Of a stretch of 64,000 nucleotides of DNA, positions 54,237 through 64,000 are shown piece by piece. The stretch comes from Cruorifilaria tuberocauda. Lineage: Eukaryota > Nematoda > Chromadorea > Rhabditida > Onchocercidae. The position numbers and the translations under genes are program-made. The stretch is taken from NCBI GenBank assembly GCA_013365365.1, contig JABVXU010000092.1:1-64000 (forward strand), written 5' to 3'. A model generated the notes under the pieces. That model was not told the DNA's origin and did not search any database. It saw only the letters and a program-made list of their open reading frames with translations. Within the stretch, counting starts at the first letter, position 1; every line of letters starts with the position of its first letter.

Positions 54237-57048
54237 ATGCCATTGGATAACGGAGGCGCTGCTTCTGGTACACAATATCGCAGCCATGAGTTTGCGACAT
54301 TTGGGCACTGCAAAACGAAAGCCGATACGACCACTGATCTGGGTGAAGAATTAATTGATTCGTGCAATATAAAAAAGCCGACATCAGCGTCATCGGTTAC
54401 GCTGAAACAAACCTCAACACCATCACCGAGTTATCCATCGGCGAATTCGTGGCCTGGATTTGGAAGCCGTCATGTCCATTGCGGCGAAGATATTCAGGTT
54501 CCTACTGTAGACTCTATCAAGTCGCCATCTGCCGCTAAATGCGAATTACCTTTTCGAGAACAAAAAGTAAATTTTGATTTAGTAATTGGTGATATTAAGA
54601 TGTAGAACGCAGTTTGATGGCTTTCTGGTTTTCTGGTGAAGAAATTTCCATTTGTTTATTTGTCTAGTAATTAACTTTGTCACTTCGTTAGCACTGTACC
54701 GTAGAATCGTGTCCACTATTTTCGTCTTTTTTGGGCACCATGGACAACATAATAGAGACAGCGCTTTCGTTTTTCAGCCAGAAAGGCGAATATATGTATT
54801 TTCATCGAAGATGGCAAATGATGCAGCTATTGGTGTACGTCAGAAAAAGTTCGATTCGATTATTGCTTGGCATGAAGCGAATTGCCGACCGAGCACTTCC
54901 AAGTGCGAGTTCACGGATGATTGTCAGGCGGCGCCCATATCGAAGAAAAAACAACGTAGTGTGGTTAGTTTTCTTAGTTTATAGATTGTCGTGTTATCTT
55001 TCCACTTTTTGTACTTTGTTTTTATTTTGAAATACGATATTTGTCTACGTAAGATACTAACATTCTGAAGTAGAGGTCAATATTGGGTTTGAAATGGAAA
55101 GGTAATTACAACAAAAAGTTTGAAAACATCATCGGCGTAAAAGCTGGAATGTTTTTTGGACGATGAGATTAAAGCATGCTTTGGAATGAACCTTTGGAAA
55201 TACAATGATTTAGTTTTAAGATTTGAACTTCAAAATTTCAGCAGGACTATCGAAATGGGTCACCGATAAGATCATGTGGTACACCTTCCGTATCTAGCCC
55301 ATCAAGTACTATGCTTCCAACACCTTCACAGACAAGCGGCGAGTCGAACGGTAACCCGCCAAGTAATCCTTCTGAAACACCTTCTGGTGAATTACTCAAC
55401 CCTGATGATCACACTGATATTGGCGATAATCCATTAAGGTCCTAATTCCTTAACTCATATTGCTGTTGAAAATTTCCATTTTCTAATTAAACTTGTTTAT
55501 GTTTATAGAAGAATGGAACGTATGACGCAAGATTCTCTTTTTGAGCCTCCTTCAAAATTGTGCCGTACGTCTACTGACAATAATCAACCTGCGAGAAGGT
55601 TAATGCCTTTAGTACATCGTAGATCTTAACCGAAGTTTTTTTTTTTTATTTATATTAGATTATCATGCTATTCGTTAGGTATACTTTTTGCATTTTTTTT
55701 AGAAGAATTTAAATAGATATTGTGTTTTAATTGGCATCAGCTGCTAGTATACTATATCTATCGCACCGGCATGCCTGATGAATTGATTACCTGATGTTTA
55801 TATTATGGTGATAAACATTATAGAGAACAGGATCGTAATGCAAAGTTGGAAAAAATGCGAACACTTGAACAACAAATAATGTATGATAAAGCTAAAACAG
55901 AATGGGATCGAATGATGCATGAGCACGAAGCAATCAAAATGACTCGTGGCCATATGAATCCTCTAATGCCACCTTGTTCTTCTCAAGCAACAGTTTCGGC
56001 TTCTTATCCATGCACTTTTGCTAACCAGAATGGAATGCTGATACAAGGGGCATGCCGACGGCCCATGTATCCACAATCGCTGCAACCAACAGATCCACCA
56101 TCTTCACTATCCAATATTTCGATGAACTCTCCGATGATGGCAACCTTGCCACAAACTTCTGGCCCGAACTTACCAATGTCCCAGCCTTTAAGGCCATCTC
56201 TTAATCCATCCACCTGTAGCATGCAATATTCACAGTGCAGTTTTATGTGTTGTTCTTATCCTCCCAGCACATTTCCTTCCCCGCAAGCTTATTCCCAAGT
56301 AAACGGTACTACATCATCATGCTTTCCTTCGAACTTCCTCTCCAACAATGGAAATGTAACGCCACAGCCCAGAGAGTAAGTTACAAATCTAACAATTTTT
56401 TTTGCCATAATTTTTTATTTAAACAAAATCGCTTACATGGGGAAAGTGATTGTTAGTTTCTAACTAGCGTAATGTTTTTTCCTTTTTTTAAGTTACGGCA
56501 TATACCAATCTGGAATTCGGACGGTGTGCTCACCCGAGAAAATAGAATGTGAGATGTGGAATAGACAGGTACCAGCGATGTCCGCCGACTTCAGTAATAC
56601 TTTTTCAGAACAAAAAGTGCAATATCACCCCGTTAGTAATGTTTTTTTTACTCCAGTTCTTTATCATACAAGATTATTCCTTCGGGTGGAAAAATGGTAT
56701 TGGTATCGGTATCTCCCACCAACTTAGCCGAGTAACCTTGTCGTTTTAGATTCTCCAAGAAGAGAGTAGATTGTTTTAGTCTTTAAAGGTTCATCCTTTC
56801 ATGCAAAAATACTAGTGTATAAGTTTCAAAACTTGAGTTTTTCAATTTTCCGTTTAATCCGTTGCCACATGGTGTTGATGGTTCTGATTTCCTTTATCGG
56901 TATTGTATTTGGCTTGTAATGCTTTCAAAATCTTTTTTTTTACTTGAAATATTATCCTTTTTTTCTAAAATGTTTTTTTCAGAATGGTGCAGTAGTGGAC
57001 GGTAAATTACTAGATGCGGTTGCTAGCACCAATCCAATGTTTGCTTAA
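54237..57048 (+). CDS. BCL9/Legless-like Wnt transcription cofactor
   Basis: BCL9 links beta-catenin (through HD2) to the PHD finger of Pygopus (through HD1) in the nucleus. Seven exons: 54237-54566, 54778-54963, 55242-55438, 55509-55598, 55824-56375, 56493-56631, 56983-57048 (519 aa, much shorter than vertebrate BCL9). Exon 2 opens with a clear HD1: RRIYVFSSKMANDAAIGVRQ then FDSIIAWHEANC (residues about 113-145). Proline/serine-rich sequence follows. Exon 5 starts with the helix AKLEKMRTLEQQIM (residues about 270-283), in the HD2 position and resembling its 'R-x-x-x-L-x-x-x-R-x-x-Q' pattern, then a long proline/serine/methionine-rich region. HD1 is confident; HD2 is inferred. The gene ends with a poly(A) signal 33 nt after the stop. 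Confidence 0.8.
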
Positions 57049-57080
57049 TTCATCCGTTTTTCTTATTATTTTAATACTGC

Positions 57081-57086
57081 AATAAA
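57081..57086 (+). terminator. poly(A) signal of BCL9-like gene
   Basis: AATAAA 33 nt after the TAA at 57046-57048. Confidence 0.65.
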
Positions 57087-58384
57087 CATTTTTTTGTTTT
57101 TAGTGATCCATCTTTTATGAATAAAATCTGTATGGTAGTATATTGTTTGGCTTTTATGCTCCAAATAATAGAGAAAGCGAAACATTGAACGGTGCATCTT
57201 ACATTTCAGTTTGCTTGCGTAGAACTCTCGGTGATCTCTGAGTGATGGTATCGTGAAAGAAGGAATGAACATAGTAATTTTTAAGAGTGGAATTGGGTGA
57301 GGAATGAGGAAAGTCTTTCAGTCATTTCTGGGTCGCATGGAGAAAAATTAAATGAGATTGATAGAGTTAAATGATATAATCTGATAGAAAATGGACAGTG
57401 GAACGAGATATTCCAGTGTAAAAGGGCAAGGTTTGCAACTGTTAATGTCTCCCGCAGTAAAGCGGGGAAACCTTGCGTTTTCACAATGAAACAATTGCGA
57501 AGGACTGTAGGATGAATGATGCTGTCATTGATGTAGTACTTTTAGCTGAATGAGGGAAAAGATGGAGAAGGGGGTGTCGAGATGTCTGTGGTGTGTTGCT
57601 CGGTGCTTTCGGTCCTATCTACTAGCAGCAGCATCTTGCTGTATTTTCCCTAATCTAACAAATTCTCACTTTGTGCTTTACTCTTTCCTGCAAAAATGAT
57701 ACATTACGCGTTGACTACATGAGACGTCACTTCTTTGGTCTTTCGTCCGTAATTATTGTTTAATCTTTGACAAATTTTATTAGTTTTTCTCCAGATTATA
57801 TCGTCTGAGACCGTCGATTTACATAACCTACCGTAAGTTGGAAACTAATTACTTGTTTCAAACGTTTCCTCTAAGCATTTCGAGCTTAATTGTCCCACTG
57901 GAGCTACTTCAGTAAATGCTGTCATCGATTTTTCTTTATTATATCGTCATACATTACCACATATTTCATTTATTAGCAGAAAATCTAATAAAAATTGTGC
58001 ACATGAATATTGTCCCGAAGTATCACTATAAAGCCATCATGATTAAATTTTTCTCAGGGAAGGATGGAATGGTCAAAATGCTTGATAATATAGTAGTTCC
58101 ACGCACTATCGCAGTTCTGTAAATATAATTTTAAGAGAAAAGACTGAATTATCGGGCAGTTCGTATATATCACCTTCTTCATCGTCCTTCTATATTCTGT
58201 CAAATTCAGAGAAGATCTGCATGGGAATGAAGAAATTGTACTCAATTCCTAAAAAAGATTACAAGAAAAACATGATTTTCATTTCACGAAAGGGAATCAG
58301 TCAATGAAAATATCCAAAAAAATCTGTAAAGTACGCGAGAGAACCCTTCAGAATGCAATCACAGAATAGTTTTCCAGAAATTTA
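57087..58384. other. intergenic region before KIND-FERM gene
   Basis: AT-rich, no supported exon; the frames at 57916(+) and 57281(-) have no recognisable domain or splice continuity. Confidence 0.55.
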
Positions 58385-61300
58385 ATGGGTGACGTGGGTG
58401 TATCGTTGTCGGAAATAATCGAAGTGCGTGGATGTGGTCTAAATGATGATGAATTACTCGCATTAATTATCATTGGCTGCGAAGTGCTTACTAAAACACC
58501 AGCAGGAGTATTTTCTCCCGAACACGTTATTTTACACACCGATGGTGAACTTGAGGTTTGCTGTTAGTCGACTCACTGTTGCATGACCTTCGAAAATTAT
58601 TCAGAAAGCGTGTTGTGGTGAAAAAAGTATTCGAAAGTTATTAAGCTTTTTCAAAATGTGTTTTGTAGAGGCTGACTGATGAGTAAAAAACTGCAATTGA
58701 ATGAGATAATATATGCAACCTTCACACACTCTGTTCCATTTCACTTCTCTAATTATGATACGCTGTTTTTCAGATAAAATCTGTTCCGAAAGATGAAGTA
58801 GAAAACGAATATGTGCCTCCTGAAATACAAGAAGGCAATACTGATGTTGATCCAGGTATTATATATTATATTATATATATGCTGTTTTTCAAACCCAACT
58901 TATAAAAATTCTTTGCCAAGGAAAGGATTTGATGAAAAATATAAACTTCAATTATGTTCAGATTTTAATATTTTTATATCGGTATTAGATCCTAATCATA
59001 TATTGTTATTGTAGATAAACATTGTTATATATAAATTTGCTCAAAATATTTTCATTCTTTACTTTTTGCATCAAGTGAGAGACTTTAACGGAAGTTGCTT
59101 AAGATGCGGCTGAAGAGTTTGAATAATGAACATTCCAAAGTATTCAATCCGAAGGAACACAGCATGTCTGTAGTCTTACGCACATACGAACTAATTGTTC
59201 GATAAATCTTTTGTTTTTCTTGCTGATTTCTATCAATATTTAGGTGCTGTGCATGTATATTGTCTCGGAGAAGTTATTCGATTTGCTGGTGCGGCTGAAT
59301 CAGGGAATGCAGATTTGTTTTCTTTATTGAACGTAATGACTGTAGCTCATATTGCTACACGGCCATCCGTCACTCGGTTTGTTTGCTGTTTACTGCTGCT
59401 TATAGTTTGAGAAAACTAATAAGGATTGTTTACAAAAAAAAGGAATGTCAAAAATACTAGTGGCATATCAGAATTTTAGAATAATTAGAGGAATATATAA
59501 CTCTCTTTTAAGCTTTTGTAAATTCTGGCTATGATTCTTTTATTTACACTAAAAGTATTCTTACTTCTTTCTAGCCTTGGGCAAATGGCTAAAAATAAGC
59601 TTACTATTCAAAACCCAAAGGCTTTGCTAGCAGAAATGTATATCTTGGTTATGGGTGATGAAGCGGAGGATGTCGATGATGTAAGTAATGGCAATCTTTA
59701 GATGTACTGCAGTATTTTTCCGAACATGATTTAGTGCATTTATAGAAGTTTTTTAACCGTCACCAATTGAACCAGCGAATGAATTAAAGTTTTTTTTGAC
59801 GCTATGTGAATCCAAACATATGAACAGGTACTTATTTTTAAGTTATTCAAGTGACGCATATAAAAAAAACATACGCATCATGCATATCAGTGTGGTATGT
59901 TGCTGTTACAAATATTCTTAATTTCAGTTGGACATTTCTTGTGGTGAATACATACCAAATTCGCTTAGTGAGAATGGTGGTTTGAAGAACTTAAAATGGG
60001 ACCAAACTGGAACGAGCAAGGTTTCATAATCTTAGATTTTTTGAGCAATGAAGTCGTAAATATGTGATACATGGAAATCTTACCGGTTTGTTGAGTGGTG
60101 ATGCATTACGAAAGCATTATGTTATCTTAAATTGGTTTTAGGGACATATGAATAAAGCGATTATTTTAGAACGATGTCTGTAATCGATCGAGAAAAGTGA
60201 CGCGAGCAGATCCATTTGATGGTGAAGAAGATATTTGGAGGTTGTCAGGGAGAGATCCACTCAGTTCAGTAGCAATCGAAAAAATGTCACCCGAAACAAA
60301 AGATGTCAGTTTTTTTCTCATCTAATAAGGAAACTGTTTTTTTAAGTGAGTGGTGAAGAGCTAATTTATAAATCAATTAACGATTTTATTCAACTTTTTT
60401 CAACGTTCAGATTTGATATCATAAATTGCTTTTTTTGCTTCGAAGAAATTGTTCCTTAAACAAATTATCATGCATCCAAGGTGTATTCAGTATTCATTTA
60501 TATACATAAATGTATTCAATCAGATTGTCGTTCCACTTTTTTTCAAAAACTTATCGTTCTGCAAGGACAACTTTCTGGTAGTATTCTGAATTTCTCTCTG
60601 ATTTTTTCCTAGAATAGTTAAAATAAACATAAAATATCTGTGCGAAATGAAGTGAATGAACAGAATTGCTAAAGGAGTTAATTAATCATTCCTTTTTTTG
60701 GAATATAAAATTGGATCTACTCAACTGATCAGATATAGTTGTGCTTTCTGAATAAAAAGAGCAACACCACTGTGGATACAGCATAATTTTATTATTTTTT
60801 ATGTTGTTGTGAAAGATATATGATATCTGTTTGCAGGAAAGCAATCAACTGCAAGAACAGAAACTACAAAAGTTGTCTGTAGGTAAAATTGAGGTGCTTT
60901 TGGAACAAAATGAAGAGGACGGAAAATCAATGCATGAAAGCAGTTTGCCAATGAAATCTCTTTCGTACGATGATGATATCGTGGAATATAGTGAAGAAAA
61001 TATTTCTACCGATGAATTAACCTCCATGCCATCAGCTATCAATACGGAAAATATTGAAAAGGTGGTCGCATTGATAGGGATACTGATTAACTGATTACCA
61101 TTTCGTTATAAGTATTTAGAATATTGGACCGTAATTTTATATGGTGAAGTATATTTATTGGGATATCTACTAGCTTTTGCAGTTATATGCGAAGTGATAA
61201 GCAAAGACACTGTCGCTGAAAGTTAAACCAGTGTAAATTCATATAGTTTCATACCTTACTATTAAAAAGCTTTAAAGAGGTTAAGTTTGGATTATTTCAT

Positions 61301-64000
61301 GTATTAGAATTTAGTTACGATTTAAGGTAAGAGAAATTGCGGATTATAATGGCCATAAGCTTTTTTCTACCAATATCATCCACGAATGTGGTGGTTCTCT
61401 ATCTTCTTTGTCTCCTATTTCAGAGGTTAGTAGGAAGTTTATACTTTTTATTATCTAAATTATTGAAGAACTTGGACGAATAACTCAATTTTCGAATACC
61501 ATAAATTTTTTATTCTTACTTTCATTTGTGAATCATACTGCAACATATATCTTTGATCACCACTCACATTAGTTTTTAGATTGACGAAGGACAGAAAATA
61601 ATTGCATCTTCAATTCTGCTTTCAGATTACCAAAATGTAAGTTCGATGTAGTTTCATGACTTTTTCGTCTATCACATCCTTTGCTTTAATACTTCTTGTC
61701 TTCTTGTCAACTTCCATGTAATTTGTAGAAGATGAGTTATTACCATCATTGTGTCGTTAGCTCTCTTATTACATATGTATGAAATAATTGTAATATCTTT
61801 CTAGATTGATGACAGACAAAGTTCAGTCGACGAATCTAACCGTAAGTCACCAGCTAATAATAAAAATGAGGACGTGTCAGGGGTTATCTTGTCGAAAAAA
61901 GTGAGTTGTTTTCATGAAGTGTTTTGAAAAAATTTTTTTTCACAAATACTTCTGTGTTCATTCAGTCCAATGCAGGAAAATGGGAAAGAAACGCCATCGC
62001 TAGACTCGGAATCTAGGATAAGAGCATTCGTACCTAGGAAAGAAACTTCTGATATTTCAATTTCAACTGGTCGGTTATATTCTTGATTTTTTATTAAAAC
62101 TAATTATTGGTCATGTTTTATTTTTTGCAGTCAAGTATATTTTTATGGACTTTGTTCTTGCAAAACATTGCTGCTGTTATTGTAACGTGCATTCATATTA
62201 AAGCTTCGTTGAAGTATCTATTAATACTTGAAAACTTGTGTTTCGATCGGCATATAAGATTAAAATTTGCATTTTTGAATTTTTTTTTAGAGCAGCAATT
62301 CATACGACGAAATTCGCTTTTGCCAAATAGGATAAGCGGGCGAAAATCTTCGTCGAAACATTTTAAACGACGAGTAAGGGCGTACTATATTCTTAATTTG
62401 ATATATTATGGTAAACAAGAGACGTCATCTTTTAATATTTGTGGTTCGTTGCCAGTGACAGTTTATTTAGTGCAGAATATTAAATTAGTAATTTGTCAGC
62501 TAGTCTCATATATATTTCTAGGGAGTTCGTATGTGGTTATTAGTCTACCATTGGAGGACATACTGCACAAAATTGCTAAAAAATTTTTCATTATTCTGAT
62601 GAATAAATTTAGTGTTAGTAATGCTGCACATTAGTCTTTTTTACGAAAACATTTTAAAAAGCATTGATTCAAATTTTCCCAAAATATTCTATTCTTATGT
62701 GTTTAATTTCAGTTGAAAGCGGAACCAGAATTTGTTAGAAATGCGAACGCTTTAGCCATATGTCTAAAGGCACCTGCTCAAAGAAAGGTCATTATTGTTT
62801 TATGGGGACATAGTCTTATATAATTCCGATAACGTATAGTGGGATATACACTCCAAACTTTATCATTTATCATCATGGAATAATTTGCATCAAATATTTG
62901 CTAAATAAGCAGATTATTGCATTAAATGCAGCAATTTATTTATATTTTTTGAAAGAGTAAATGCATCCAAACGCTCAATATTTTCTTTTTTGCAGAAAAA
63001 GGTAACACTACACAGGATAGAACATACGGATGTAACTGTTGAGCTGCTTAGTGGAAAGCAGGTTGAAGTTAGCTGTCGTTCGGATGCTATTGCGTCAGAA
63101 ATTGCTGATGTTGTTATGAGGCACATGAATTTTAATGAGAACTCGTTTTTTGGTTTAACTATACTGCGGGGTTTGTTTAAATTCATTTTGTATCTGTCGG
63201 TTGTTATTTAGCAGTTTGATCGTTCAGTTATCTGATGGCTACTGCTATTTTATAATTTGAACGTTCTATTACAAAAAATCGAATAGTAATGTTTGTGAGT
63301 AAAGTTGCAACTTCGTTGCAGTAAATTGCGCTTTTCTAAAATTCCGTCATTAGAACGTTTTAAAGGCCACTAATACGCCTAAGAATTTATTGTTTCTTCG
63401 CAGATTCTTAGGACATGGGATTGTCAAAAAATCGAAATACTGTGTTTCTCTATGTATGCAACATTTATTTCTTCTATCACTTCAGGAGTGCAGTTCTTCT
63501 ACATGCTAAATTTTTGTTAGTTTTATAGATGGCGAGCATTTCTTTTTGGATGATCATCAGCGGCTTGAAAAATTCGCACCGTCAGGTTGGAAAAGTGCAA
63601 GACAATATGGTTCATCTAAAAGACTTTATATGTTATTTCTGCGCTTTCGATATTATCCAGCATCAATCGCCTTTATACGGTCTGTTGTCATACGTAGAAA
63701 GTTATTCTATTTTAAGGTATAGTAGGGAGGAATTTCGTCATTATGGATATGCTTCTCGATTTTTTCCTGTACCTCACTCATCCTCTATTTTTAGTTACAC
63801 ATTTTCGAGATGTGTGTTATAATAGAATCTGAAATGTGGTTTATCGTGTCAGATTTTATCATTTCTTTATTATACACTGTTTATAATAAGCGTTCGGTGA
63901 GGCTAATATTTCCCAAGTTCTATTTCAGAACTGAAGTTGTGCTTCATGAATTGTATTTACAATTGCGACGAGACATCTTGGATGATCGCATTCAACCAAA
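58385..64000 (+). CDS. KIND-FERM protein of PTPN13/FRMPD2 type, 3' end outside window
   Basis: KIND domains are non-catalytic relatives of the kinase C-lobe; joined to FERM they occur in PTPN13 and FRMPD2, cortical scaffolds. Exons: 58385-58555, 58774-58855, 59244-59376, 59575-59680, 59928-60020, 60170-60304, 60837-61061, 61580-61636, 61805-61900, 61976-62069, 62291-62373, 62713-62787, 62996-63170, 63529-63679, 63928-64000+. KIND is residues about 1-165: VSLSEIIEVRGCGLNDDELL, EYVPPEI, HVYCLGEVIRFAG, TRLGQMAKNKL. An acidic, serine-rich linker of about 230 residues follows, with a basic patch (KSSSKHFKRR). The FERM F1 lobe starts at KKVTLHRIEHTDVTVELLSG and continues to FFGLTILRDGEHFFLDDHQRL; F2 starts at EVVLHELYLQLRRDILDDRI. 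All joins agree in phase. Whether PDZ or phosphatase domains follow cannot be seen. Confidence 0.85.

Overview
The window looks like nuclear DNA of a nematode, most probably a filarial or other clade III parasite. The evidence is high A+T content, genes split into many small exons by GT-AG introns whose acceptors mostly read TTTTCAG or TTTNCAG, compact genes on both strands, and a BEL/Pao retroelement. The species is inferred from style and protein resemblance; no database was searched. Nearly all single open frames are pieces of exons, so the gene models were assembled by hand from splice sites, phase agreement and family conservation. Positions may be off by a base or a few where noted.

Layout. 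1-2914: simple repeats and a decayed reverse-transcriptase fragment. 2915-6151 (+): prenylcysteine oxidase. 7831-12406 (+): TOM70. 12407-16511: gene-poor. 16512-19736 (+): GNAT-like protein with a degenerate acetyl-CoA motif. 20389-23679 (-): vezatin-like membrane protein. 24010-25811 (-): ARL6IP5/PRA1-family protein, just upstream of vezatin on the same strand. 27551-30404 (+): SEC13, followed 273 bp later by MCTS1 (30678-32335, +). 32962-35505 (-): Beclin 1/ATG6. 36736-38630 (+): SAR1. About 40700-45740: broken BEL/Pao element with an envelope-like third region. 46718-52026 (-): SNX9/18/33-family sorting nexin (SH3-PX-BAR). 54237-57048 (+): BCL9/Legless-like Wnt cofactor. 58385-64000 (+): KIND-FERM protein of the PTPN13/FRMPD2 type, cut by the window edge.

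Many of these genes serve membrane traffic and organelles: SEC13 and SAR1 (COPII coat), Beclin 1 (autophagy PI3-kinase complex), the SNX9-type protein (endocytic remodelling), the PRA1-family protein, TOM70 (mitochondrial import) and vezatin (junctions). Others serve translation (MCTS1), Wnt transcription (BCL9) and cortical scaffolding (KIND-FERM). Points worth a second look are a near-perfect 69-nt hairpin inside an ARL6IP5 intron, two same-strand pairs spaced like operons, a GC-AG intron in MCTS1, an ATG-only first coding exon in SEC13, loss of two of three aromatic-finger residues in Beclin, and a filarial-type BCL9 that keeps a clear HD1.
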